A stretch of 7,001 nucleotides of DNA from Planctomycetales bacterium (GCA_030673005.1 DAOVFI010000127.1:1-7001), one strand, 5' to 3'. Positions 1-6,593 are shown, counted from the first letter of the stretch. The notes: generated from the letters alone by a model not told the origin. Program-made: numbers and translations.

Positions 1-121
1 TTTTTTGCGTCCCGCTGTGTACTCAGAACAAACCTGCATCGCTGAAGCGAGCAGGCCTCCTGCGCATTGCGGCGAAGTTTGAAACTTGGCGACGAACTGT
101 CTGCGCCATAACATAGGATGC
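1..121. other. Upstream sequence with T run and weak hairpin, no gene seen
   Basis: No coding region is supported here. The first six bases are all T, which could be the tail of a terminator belonging to a gene left of the window, but the stem that would prove it is not included. A weak imperfect stem lies at 33-55, pairing CCTGC with GCAGG and CGCT with AGCG across a small bulge. An in-frame TGA at 80-82 closes the priA frame on this side, so priA cannot begin further upstream. Confidence 0.4.
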
Positions 122-2356
122 GTGAGCAGGCTTTTTCAGGATGATGACGTTGCGCATTCACCGACGGTAGTTGGTATCTCCGTGGCGGCGAATGTCTGGA
201 ACACCTTTGACTATCTCTGGCCCGACGGTTTTGTCCGGCCTGAGGTGGGCATGCGCGTACGTGTGCCCTTCGGGCGCGGCAATCGCAAAACGCTCGGATT
301 CGTCGCCAGGATCGACTGCCCGCCGGGAAGGCACAAACTCAAGGCCGTCGCTGAACTTATCGATCCCGCCAGCCAACTTGACGAGAATCTATTGCAACTG
401 GCCGAGTGGATGAGCCGGTATTACCTCGCACCGGCGGGGATGGTTCTGGCGGCGATGGTTCCGGCGGCGGTCGGAAAGGTCGCAGCGAGGACCGAGACCG
501 TCGCATTTCTTCTCGCTGAAAAACATGACTGGCCGCGTTCGCTGGGTGTCCGCCAGAGGCGCGTCCTCGACGAACTGTACGAGGCCCGAAATCAGGGAAT
601 CGAGCCTGTCGCGACGGAGCAGTTGCTCGCCCACGCCGGCGGTTCGCGCGATACCGTCCGTCGGCTCGTTCGGCGGAATTTCATTCGCACAGAATCCCGC
701 CCTCAAAGCCTCGAACAACTCGCCGAGCAGATCGAACCCGACCCGTTCGACCTTAACGACGACCAGCAGAAGGTCCTGGCGTCCCTGAAGGCGAAACTCG
801 CCGGACCTTTCAGTGCGACTCTCCTGCACGGCGTTACCGCTTCGGGCAAGACGGAGGTGTACCTTCGCGCCATTCGCCAGACAATCGCCGCCGGCAGGCA
901 GGCGATCCTCCTGGTGCCGGAGATCGCCCTTGCCGCCCAGACGCTCCAGCGCCTGGCGCGGCGCCTGCCGAGGGTGGCCGTGCTGCATTCGGGACTGACG
1001 GGCGCTCAGCGGGCGTTCTATTACGAGCAGATCCGCGACGGGCACGCCACCACGGTCATCGGTCCGCGCAGCGCCGTATTCGCCCCGACCCGCCGGCTCG
1101 GTCTGATTATCGTCGATGAAGAGCACGAATCGGCCTACAAGCAGGAGACCGTCCCGCGCTACCACGGCCGGGACACCGCCGTCAAGCGTGCCGCCATCGA
1201 AAACATCCCGATCCTGCTCGGTTCGGCTACACCGTCGCTGGAATCGCTCCACAACGTCCGGGCCGGGCGGTACGGACTGCTGGAACTGCCCCGGCGAATC
1301 GGCGGACTGCCCATGCCGAAACTGCAACTGGTGGAATTGAGAAAGGAGATTACTCCCGGAAAGATCGAATTAATCGGAAGGACGCTCGGGCGAAAACTGG
1401 CCGAGACGCTCGATAGGTCCGAGCAGTCGATCCTCCTGATGAACCGTCGCGGATACGCCAGTTTCGTCTTCTGCCCGTCGTGCAAGTGGCAGCTCGAGTG
1501 CGAGCAGTGCAGCCGGACGATGGTCTTTCACCGCGCCTTGAGCCTGGCGATGTGTCACTATTGCCAATCCACCGCCGAGGTTCCTCAGGCATGCCCCGCC
1601 TGCGGGAAAAAGTTGATCCTCTTCGGGATGGGGATACAGCGGATCGAGACTGAGCTGGCCCGGAAATTTCCCGAGGCGGTAACAGCGAGGATGGACAGCG
1701 ACACGATGTCCAGCCCGAAGCAGTTCCGCGAAGTCTTCGACCGTTTCGCCGCCGGCGAGGTGGACATCCTGCTGGGCACGCAAATGGTCGCCAAGGGTCT
1801 GGATTTCCCGCGCGTAACGCTTGTGGGGATCGTCAGCGCCGATACCGCCCTTGCGATACCGGACTTTCGAGCGGCCGAGCGCACGTTCCAGTTGATTGTC
1901 CAGGTTGCCGGAAGGGCCGGCCGCGCCAAACGCGGCGGCGAGGTGGTTGTCCAGACCGTTCACCCGTCCGACCCGGCCATTCGTTTCGCACTGAAACACG
2001 ATTACGCCGGTTTTACCGCATTCGAACTGCCGCAGCGGGAGGCGACGGGCGTTCCGCCGTTCGTGAGGCTGGTGCGGTTCATCCTCCGCCACGAGAAGGT
2101 CAGCCGCGCCGAGACAGCCGCAGCCGCACTTGGCCGATACCTGCGCCGTCTGTTCACAAACAAAGATGAAGTGAGAATCGACGGACCCATGCGGGCGGGC
2201 GTGTTCAAAATCCGTCGAAAATTCCGCTTCGAACTAAACTGCTACTGTCGCCGACCCGGGTATATCCAGAACGCCCTTGTCGGCCGGATGCCGAAACTCG
2301 CCGCCAAGGTCGGCGCCGAAATAGTCATCGACGCCGACCCGGCAAGCCTCCTGTAG
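122..2356 (+). CDS. priA: Primosomal protein N' (replication restart DNA helicase PriA)
   Basis: PriA is a superfamily 2 3'-to-5' helicase that recognises stalled or collapsed replication forks and reloads the replicative helicase. Residues here are numbered from the alternative TTG at 86. The N-terminal DNA-binding region begins around 28 and carries the FDYL motif at 41-44. Walker A is GVTASGKT (249-256), Walker B is DEEH (344-347), and GSATPS (379-384) is motif III. The zinc-binding insert has eight cysteines in four pairs: 463/466, 472/475, 490/493 and 503/506. Motif V is GTQMVAKGLDF (564-574) and motif VI is QVAGRAGR (606-613). The C-terminal domain (about 660-756) is complete. Total length is close to the 732 residues of E. 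coli PriA. The start is uncertain. GTG at 122 has AGGA at 115-118, although only 3 bases away. TTG at 86 is the other possibility, but no clear Shine-Dalgarno precedes it. Family identity is very secure; the enzyme looks fully functional. Confidence 0.97.
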   Translation: MSRLFQDDDVAHSPTVVGISVAANVWNTFDYLWPDGFVRPEVGMRVRVPFGRGNRKTLGFVARIDCPPGRHKLKAVAELIDPASQLDENLLQLAEWMSRYYLAPAGMVLAAMVPAAVGKVAARTETVAFLLAEKHDWPRSLGVRQRRVLDELYEARNQGIEPVATEQLLAHAGGSRDTVRRLVRRNFIRTESRPQSLEQLAEQIEPDPFDLNDDQQKVLASLKAKLAGPFSATLLHGVTASGKTEVYLRAIRQTIAAGRQAILLVPEIALAAQTLQRLARRLPRVAVLHSGLTGAQRAFYYEQIRDGHATTVIGPRSAVFAPTRRLGLIIVDEEHESAYKQETVPRYHGRDTAVKRAAIENIPILLGSATPSLESLHNVRAGRYGLLELPRRIGGLPMPKLQLVELRKEITPGKIELIGRTLGRKLAETLDRSEQSILLMNRRGYASFVFCPSCKWQLECEQCSRTMVFHRALSLAMCHYCQSTAEVPQACPACGKKLILFGMGIQRIETELARKFPEAVTARMDSDTMSSPKQFREVFDRFAAGEVDILLGTQMVAKGLDFPRVTLVGIVSADTALAIPDFRAAERTFQLIVQVAGRAGRAKRGGEVVVQTVHPSDPAIRFALKHDYAGFTAFELPQREATGVPPFVRLVRFILRHEKVSRAETAAAALGRYLRRLFTNKDEVRIDGPMRAGVFKIRRKFRFELNCYCRRPGYIQNALVGRMPKLAAKVGAEIVIDADPASLL

Positions 2357-2410
2357 AGACCTGATCTTCCGCTCCGATAGCGAAAATATTTGCAGGTGCA
2401 TAGGACAGGG

Positions 2411-2525
2411 GAATGTCGAATGTCGAACGCGGAATTTAGAATTTCGAAGTAAAAAAAAGACAGATGATTTACTCTTTTACTTCGACATTCGTCATTCCGC
2501 GTTCATCATTCAACATTCATTTTTT
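2411..2525. repeat. Large imperfect inverted repeat with trailing T run; possible priA terminator
   Basis: Two 44-base arms (2411-2454 and 2475-2518) are reverse complements at 37 of 44 positions by direct comparison, around a 20-base AT-rich loop. Within the arms a short word of the type GAATGTCGAA/GAATGACGAATG recurs, so the arms are themselves low-complexity. The right arm is followed by six T residues at 2520-2525, so a transcript from priA would form a long stem followed by U residues, resembling an intrinsic terminator. The length and inner repetition look more like a dispersed palindromic repeat of the genome that may also serve as a terminator. No reading frame in it looks coding. Confidence 0.8.
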
Positions 2526-2615
2526 GCCGTTTATCCCCTGCGTCCTTGCTGGATTGTGGCCTGACACTGTGGTAGGGTATTGCGATTTCAAAGACACCTT
2601 TTCGGAGAAATTAAA

Positions 2616-3791
2616 ATGACGAAGGACAGGAAGGCTCGTTTCGGGATTATCGGTTCAGCGGGTCTGATCGGGAATTATCACGCCGACATACTGACGAAGG
2701 GCGAAGGGCCTTACGAGTTGACGGCGGTTTGCGATATTAACGAGTCGCGCGTGAGGAATCAGGCCGATAAGTTCGGCATTTTCGGCACGACGCAGGTGAG
2801 CGAACTGGTGGGTCGCGACGACGTGGATGCGGTGATTGTGGCGACGGCCCATCCACTTCACGCCGAGTGCGTCATCGCGGTCGTCGAGGCCGGCAAGGAC
2901 GTGATGACCGAAAAACCACTCGCCTCCACACCCGCCGACGCGCGCGGATTGGTAAAGGCAATCAACCGCAAACGCCGCATCGGCGGAGTTCACTACCAGG
3001 CTCGCACAAATCCGGTCGTCCGGAAGGCCAGGGAGATGATAGACTCGGGCGAACTTGGTAAAATCCTGAGCATCCGCGTTACCGGTTCGTACTACAAGAG
3101 CGATTTCTATTACTCGCTGGGCGGCTGGCGCGGCATGTGGAAAGACGAGGGCGGCGGCGTGCTGATTAACCAGGCCCCGCACGATATCGACACGCTCTGT
3201 TACCTGGCGGCCGGGTCGGCGCCGGCAGAACTCATCGGACGATGGACCAATCTTTATCACGAGACCAGCCAGACCGAGGATTTCGCCTCGGCGGCGGGTG
3301 TATTCCCCAACGGGGTTCAGTTCACGCTCAACGTCAGTGTCGCAACGCACGGGGATGCCAGCCGAGTGGAGATATTCGGCACCGCCGGCGCGCTGACGCT
3401 TCAGGGCGGCAAGTTCACACGCTACGTCCGATTCGAGCAGGACCTTGTCGATTTCGCCCGCACGTATCCCGGCCCGGACCCCTACGCCAAGCCGGGATTT
3501 CACGATCAGCCGCTGCCGGAGGTGGGCGAAAGTGATTCGTCGCTGATTCACAAGATGTTCGCCGAGGCGGTGCTGACCAGGAAGAAATCCAAAATGCTGG
3601 TCTCCGCCGCCGAGGGGCTTTGGTCGCAGGAACTGATCAACGCCGTCTATCTGTCCGGTTATCTCGGCAAAAAGGTCAAACTGCCCGTCAGCGCCGCCCG
3701 GTACGACAAGATGCTCGCAGACCTTATCGCCGGCGCCAGACAGGTGAACCGCCCGCAGCGCGAGTCGGAAGAAGGAAGGATCGCTACATAG
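2616..3791 (+). CDS. Gfo/Idh/MocA family NAD(P)-dependent oxidoreductase
   Basis: Members of this family oxidise or reduce sugars, inositols and related polyols with NAD(P); the substrate cannot be read from this sequence. The 391-residue product fits the family's usual 330-450. An N-terminal Rossmann fold carries the glycine-rich loop G13-S-A-G16-L-I-G19 and H22. Acidic D40 ends the second beta strand (TAVCD), which favours NAD over NADP. The family EKP signature is E99-K100-P101, with K100 the expected catalytic lysine. The C-terminal alpha/beta domain has WRGMW (171-175), GGG (179-181) and NQAPHDID (185-192), where H189 and D192 lie in the usual substrate and catalytic region. No signal peptide is seen. 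ATG at 2616 is chosen because GGAG at 2604-2607 sits 8 bases upstream; the frame is open to a TTG at 2580, which lacks such a site. It stands alone, downstream of the 2411-2525 repeat and convergent with the EEP gene. Confidence 0.95.
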   Translation: MTKDRKARFGIIGSAGLIGNYHADILTKGEGPYELTAVCDINESRVRNQADKFGIFGTTQVSELVGRDDVDAVIVATAHPLHAECVIAVVEAGKDVMTEKPLASTPADARGLVKAINRKRRIGGVHYQARTNPVVRKAREMIDSGELGKILSIRVTGSYYKSDFYYSLGGWRGMWKDEGGGVLINQAPHDIDTLCYLAAGSAPAELIGRWTNLYHETSQTEDFASAAGVFPNGVQFTLNVSVATHGDASRVEIFGTAGALTLQGGKFTRYVRFEQDLVDFARTYPGPDPYAKPGFHDQPLPEVGESDSSLIHKMFAEAVLTRKKSKMLVSAAEGLWSQELINAVYLSGYLGKKVKLPVSAARYDKMLADLIAGARQVNRPQRESEEGRIAT

Positions 3792-3827
3792 ACGGATTCG
3801 GGCGGAGTTATCCCCAATGCCGGGTGC

Positions 3828-3852
3828 CGTGGCCGCTGTTTTTGCGGCCACG
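3828..3852. terminator. Perfect stem-loop between the convergent genes
   Basis: CGTGGCCGC (3828-3836) and GCGGCCACG (3844-3852) form a perfect 9-bp GC-rich stem around the 7-base loop TGTTTTT. It lies 37 bases after the oxidoreductase stop and is placed to act on convergent transcripts from both sides. Neither strand has a T run after the stem, so it is not a textbook intrinsic terminator; it may instead stabilise 3' ends or be a dispersed repeat. The uninterrupted reading frame of the EEP gene passes through it, which is one reason to doubt that frame's continuation. Confidence 0.45.
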
Positions 3853-4748
3853 CTAAGCCGACTTGCCGGAGCACGCGCCGGTTTTGACGAGGGACTTGTT
3901 GCAGGGGCGGTTGTCGGATTCGGGTTCCATCTCAGCGTGCTGACTACCAGATAATGGTCGGAGGCATTGGACTTGATGATCCTGCTTGCCGACGTCCTGA
4001 TGTCAGTGCTGTGGAAGATGTAGTCCAAGCGGTATTTCCATTCTACGTTCTTGTATCGCCAATGCCATGTTGTGTGCGTTATGGCGTTTGGAGTCGCTGC
4101 TGCGAAACTATCGACAAAGCCGCAACCTGTAAGGAATGCCGGTACGGTCAAGTACGGTGGACTGTTGAAGTCGCCGACAAGAACGGTCGGAAGGATTTTG
4201 GTCAGATTGTTATGGATGTGCTTGATTTCACGGGCGCGAATGACCTCGGTTCTAAAGAACAATTTCAGCGAATCAACGGCGCCTTCATTCCGACGGGGAA
4301 TAGTCGGCTGCAGGTGGACATTGGCGACCTGGACCTCTTTTCCCGCCAGTTTTATCCGGAACAGGATCGTTCCGAAGTGGCCGTGCTTCCGCGGCAGGTA
4401 ACGCACGTTCTTCAGCGGCGTTTTGGACAGGATGCCGAATCCGCCGGCCCAGCGACTGTTGCGGAAATACATATGACGATATTTACGACGGAATGCCCGA
4501 CGAAGGTGTGCTTCGGATTTCCGGTTGGTTTCCTGAAGGCAGATAAGGTTGGCGTCGGCCTTGCGAATCGTCGCTGCGACTTCCTTGAGATTCGCATTTC
4601 CATAATTGATGTTGTAAGTGGCGACTGCAAATTGTCCCGCCGGCGTATCGACCGGTTTTGAGGCCGGACGGGTTGTTGTCTCCGGCATGTGCACTGCCGT
4701 CCACAAGGCAACCGACGACAGGATAATCCCCAACCTTTTTAACGCCAT
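3853..4748 (-). CDS. Endonuclease/exonuclease/phosphatase (EEP) family protein, probably exported; 3' end uncertain
   Basis: This is a metal-dependent hydrolase of the DNase I-like EEP fold, which cleaves phosphodiester or phosphomonoester bonds; the substrate (nucleic acid, phospholipid or other) is undetermined. From ATG at 4748 it opens with MALKR and a hydrophobic stretch (about 6-21), a plausible Sec signal peptide or anchor. A Thr/Pro-rich linker leads to the domain at about 40. Expected active-site motifs are all visible: N47 in TYNINYG, E73 in LQETN, N143/H145 in VANVHLQP, D193/N195 in GDFNS, D242 in RLDYIF and D264/H265 in SDH. A Thr/Ala/Pro/Ser-rich tail (about 275-297) follows. AGGAG (plus-strand CTCCT, 4754-4758) lies 5 bases before the start. 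The frame has no stop after the domain and stays open to 2655, antisense through the oxidoreductase. The end given here is a TAG (plus-strand CTA, 3853-3855) in another frame, just before the 3828-3852 hairpin, reachable after a one-base frame change. The enzyme family is secure; the end is inferred. Confidence 0.85.
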
Positions 4749-4760
4749 GTCCGCTCCTGG

Positions 4761-4814
4761 TTTGTGGCACGGGCGCCTGCCTACCGGCAGGTAGGCAGAC
4801 GCCCGTGCCACAAA
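4761..4814. repeat. Nearly perfect 54-nt palindrome between the two minus-strand genes
   Basis: The outer arms TTTGTGGCACGGGCG (4761-4775) and CGCCCGTGCCACAAA (4800-4814) are exact reverse complements over 15 bases. After a single mismatch (4776 against 4799) the pairing continues for 9 more base pairs to a GGCA loop at 4786-4789, giving one almost uninterrupted hairpin. It starts 19 bases after the stop of the upstream membrane/TPR-like gene and ends 3 bases before the Shine-Dalgarno of the EEP gene. The position would fit a processing or attenuation hairpin in a shared transcript. The GTGGCACGGGCG core looks like a dispersed genomic palindrome. Confidence 0.85.
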
Positions 4815-4832
4815 ATCGGTCAGTTTGAGTTA

Positions 4833-5864
4833 TTACGCCCCTGTTTCGTCCTGTTTTGCGGTAGCCAGTGTGTGCAGCGTCTCCATTTTCTGGCGGACTT
4901 CCTGGGCCATGCGGGTGTTGGGATATTCGCTGACGATCTGTTCGCCGATGGCGATGGCGCCGGACCAGTCCTGTTCGGTAACGCGAATTGCGAACTGCAC
5001 GCCGAAATTGTGGAGTTTCGCCCTGAAGACGCCCCGGGCGGATTCTTCCATCGCCGCAGCCTCTTGAGGAGTGAGGTATTTGTCCAGTTCGCGGAGCAGT
5101 TCTATGGAGCGGTCGATGTCCCCGTTCCTGACGGCCTGGCCGTAGGTTTTCAGCAGTTCGCGCTTATGTTTCATGCGGGCGTCGCCGACGAGTTGGGGAA
5201 GGGCGGCGATCTTGGGATTTTTCGGCATCAACTGGAGCAGTCGTCGGGTCTGGCGCGAGGCCTGGGGCCAGTCGTGGGCCTCGATGAGTTTGCCGACCCG
5301 TTCAAGTGCGGCGTCCACCTTCTGCTCGGCCGTCGTTCTCCTGGCCGTGACGATTTCGTTACGCATCTGCTCAACCTGCCCGGTGTGGCCGAATCGTTTC
5401 TCGATGTCGTTGACGAGTTTTTCTGCCCCGGCGTAGTCCTGGCTGATAAGGTGCTCGTGGAGCAGTTCGTTCATCGCCTCGACTTCGCGCCGTCGGAAAA
5501 GGAGGCTCTTGGCGGCGTCGGACATCTGCGACAGTTCAACCATCCGCTTATCCGATTCGTGCATCGCCTCCAGAAGGCTCTCCAGGCGGATGATCCGGTC
5601 GCCGAGCAGATGAACGCCCTGTTCGTTGCTGACGACGGTTTCAGTCAGGCCGCGGAGCACCAGCACACCCACCGCCGCCGCCGCCTCTGCCGCCAGCGAC
5701 AGGACCCATAAAAGCAGCCTGTTCAGTGCGAAATCACCGATAAGTGCAACGACGGCGTAAGCGGCAGTGGCTACAAAGCCTACGCCAAGCAGCACCAACG
5801 CAATAACAGACCATACTCTGACAAGCGTAACGACCCATCCGAAGCGGTTATGTCCGGCAGACAT
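4833..5864 (-). CDS. Hypothetical membrane protein with N-terminal two-TM hairpin and TPR-like helical region
   Basis: I do not recognise a named family. The 343-residue product has two hydrophobic stretches, roughly 16-42 and 46-72, joined by a short LIGDF-type loop, which suggests a membrane hairpin anchoring the rest of the protein. Residues about 78-135 are highly charged and heptad-like (DRIIRLESLLEAM, RRREVEAMNELL), so a coiled coil is likely. From about 131 onward there are four helix-pair segments resembling tetratricopeptide repeats, at about 131-159, 186-214, 237-264 and 291-323. They share patterns such as DWPQA/DWSGA followed by a Leu/Ile-rich helix, and two end in MPKNP or YPNTR. 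This suggests a scaffold or protein-interaction role at the membrane; no catalytic motif is seen. The ATG at 5864 is preceded by AAGGAG (plus-strand CTCCTT, 5872-5877) at good spacing. It is co-directional with the EEP gene, 84 bases apart, and the two may share a transcript. Confidence 0.88.
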   Translation of the reverse strand: MSAGHNRFGWVVTLVRVWSVIALVLLGVGFVATAAYAVVALIGDFALNRLLLWVLSLAAEAAAAVGVLVLRGLTETVVSNEQGVHLLGDRIIRLESLLEAMHESDKRMVELSQMSDAAKSLLFRRREVEAMNELLHEHLISQDYAGAEKLVNDIEKRFGHTGQVEQMRNEIVTARRTTAEQKVDAALERVGKLIEAHDWPQASRQTRRLLQLMPKNPKIAALPQLVGDARMKHKRELLKTYGQAVRNGDIDRSIELLRELDKYLTPQEAAAMEESARGVFRAKLHNFGVQFAIRVTEQDWSGAIAIGEQIVSEYPNTRMAQEVRQKMETLHTLATAKQDETGA

Positions 5865-5905
5865 CGATGCACTCCTTTATCATCGACCAATGTTTATTTC
5901 ACAGA

Positions 5906-5934
5906 AGTGTTCCCTAATATCACTCTAATGTCAA
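5906..5934 (-). promoter_or_regulatory. Possible sigma-70-like promoter for the membrane/TPR-like gene
   Basis: Read on the minus strand, a perfect TTGACA (-35; plus-strand 5929-5934) is followed after 17 bases by AACACT (5906-5911), which matches TATAAT at only three of six positions. Position and spacing fit transcription starting about 35 bases before the ATG at 5864. The weak -10 keeps confidence low. Confidence 0.35.
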
Positions 5935-5978
5935 TGGTCTTAAAAGTCAATTTTCGCGAAGACGAAACCACCGGTATA

Positions 5979-6079
5979 AAACGGAACGAATATGTAACGA
6001 AACGGAACCAAACGGAACCAAACGGAACCGTTTGGAACCGTTGGGAACCATTGGGAACCGTTTGGAACCGTCTGGAATG
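5979..6079. repeat. Tandem 10-base repeat array with GGAACC core
   Basis: Eight consecutive 10-base units run from 6000 to 6079 in exact register. Each ends in GGAACC except the last (GGAATG). The first three units are identical (AAACGGAACC). The following four begin GTTT, GTTG, ATTG and GTTT, and the last begins GTCT. A degenerate outlying unit (AAACGGAACG) lies at 5979-5988. The change from AAAC to GTTT creates a symmetric AAACGG-AA-CCGTTT at 6020-6033. The 10-base period is not a multiple of three and the frames through it look non-coding. It lies 136-215 bases upstream of the membrane/TPR-like gene start. It could be a simple-sequence expansion or a helically phased protein-binding array. 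Confidence 0.9.
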
Positions 6080-6241
6080 GTGTTCTTTTTATATAACATT
6101 TTACCATTACAGGAATAACGAACATTTTCACCCCCGAATCCACGCATTTCGCGGAATTCAAGCGGCGCCCATTTTGTCCATTCAGTCCATTTTGCCATAA
6201 TCTGAATAAATTTTCCGTCGATCCGTTATCAAAGTAAATAA

Positions 6242-6320
6242 GTAGGGTGTACAGGTTCTTTTCCCTGCACACCGCGATTAGGCGCTCGGTGTGCAGGGAA
6301 AAGAACCTTCCGCACCCTAC
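6242..6320. repeat. Compound palindromic element, copy 1
   Basis: Arms at 6242-6274 and 6287-6320 are reverse complements over 8 outer bases (GTAGGGTG) and 21 inner bases (from GGTTCTTTTCC to the CACACCG end), with a short divergent stretch of 4 against 5 bases between. The loop is 12 bases. The decamer CCTGCACACC or its complement GGTGTGCAGG occurs exactly at 6264-6273 and 6288-6297, with one mismatch at 6246-6255, and is degraded near 6306-6316. It matches the element at 6477-6562 in the same orientation and looks like its more decayed relative. Confidence 0.88.
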
Positions 6321-6344
6321 CTGCTGTCACGCTCCTTTCACAAC

Positions 6345-6369
6345 GCATCCCGCCTGTAGGCAGGGACGC
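6345..6369. repeat. Short bulged hairpin between the two palindromic elements
   Basis: GCATCCCGCC pairs with GGCAGGGACGC around a TGTA loop, with one bulged A (6362) and one mismatch (6347 against 6367). Its GCCT/AGGCAGG words resemble the inner part of the 4761-4814 palindrome, so the two may be members of related genomic repeat families; this is a visual impression only. Confidence 0.55.
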
Positions 6370-6401
6370 TGCTTTCCGGGCAAAACATCAAAACACACTT
6401 G

Positions 6402-6425
6402 TATGTTATATGTATATATAACATA
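6402..6425. repeat. Perfect AT-rich palindrome
   Basis: TATGTTATAT (6402-6411) and ATATAACATA (6416-6425) are exact reverse complements over 10 bases, separated by GTAT. Only the G/C pair at 6405 and 6422 interrupts an otherwise all-A/T sequence. Such symmetry could be an operator half-site pair, a site that extrudes easily, or chance in AT-rich spacer DNA. It is 242 bases upstream of the etfB start, rather far for a direct operator. Confidence 0.7.
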
Positions 6426-6476
6426 TTTCGGCCTTCGTGTCAAGCGAAAAAAAGAAAAAATTTTACCCTGCTGTAA

Positions 6477-6562
6477 GTAGGGTGTGCAGGTTTTGTTTCC
6501 TGCACACCGCGATTGATTAACGGGCGTTTCGGTGTGCAGGGAAAAGAACCTGCACACCCTAC
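6477..6562. repeat. Compound palindromic element, copy 2 (nested hairpins)
   Basis: Arms of 33 bases at 6477-6509 and 6530-6562 are reverse complements at 30 of 33 positions, with a 20-base spacer starting CGATTGATTAA. Each arm is itself a hairpin: GGTGTGCAGG and CCTGCACACC pair perfectly over 10 bp with an 8-base loop, at 6481-6490 with 6499-6508 and at 6531-6540 with 6549-6558. The element can therefore fold as one long hairpin or as two side-by-side hairpins. It ends 31 bases before the -35 of the likely etfB promoter. No T run follows, so a terminator role is not supported. Confidence 0.92.
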
Positions 6563-6593
6563 GCCTTTGATATGACATCCTTCCAACCGAAAC

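Noticed and set aside
389..1327. Long open frame on the minus strand inside priA
   Set aside because: It is antisense to strongly conserved helicase motifs, has no recognisable domain and is explained by GC-rich codon use of priA.
2580..2582. TTG as the start of the oxidoreductase
   Set aside because: It adds twelve residues unlike the family's N-terminus and has no ribosome binding site; ATG at 2616 with GGAG at proper spacing is better.
2553..2585. Promoter for the oxidoreductase (TTGTGG followed by TATTGC)
   Set aside because: Both boxes match the consensus poorly, so I could not support a promoter here although one is expected in this gap.
3809..3817. TTATCCCCA, one mismatch from a DnaA box
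   Set aside because: It is a single isolated site between convergent genes with no cluster or AT-rich unwinding region beside it, so chance is the simplest explanation.
3954..4661. 235-codon open frame on the plus strand
   Set aside because: It is antisense to the EEP domain, whose catalytic motifs are all in the minus-strand frame; the plus-strand translation shows no family motif.
4764..5711. 315-codon open frame on the plus strand
   Set aside because: It mirrors the minus-strand membrane/TPR-like gene, starts inside the 54-nt palindrome and lacks a ribosome binding site, whereas the minus-strand gene has a good one.
6000..6079. Possible CRISPR array
   Set aside because: Units are 10 bases long and directly adjacent with no unique spacers, and no cas gene is present.
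5850..6200. Open frames on both strands through the decamer array, yielding N/W/P/G-rich peptides
   Set aside because: The repeat period of 10 shifts frame every unit and the composition is dictated by the repeat, so coding is unlikely.
6247..6480. 77-codon plus-strand frame across the palindromic elements
   Set aside because: It is mostly palindrome sequence, with lysine- and cysteine-rich low-complexity translation and no Shine-Dalgarno.
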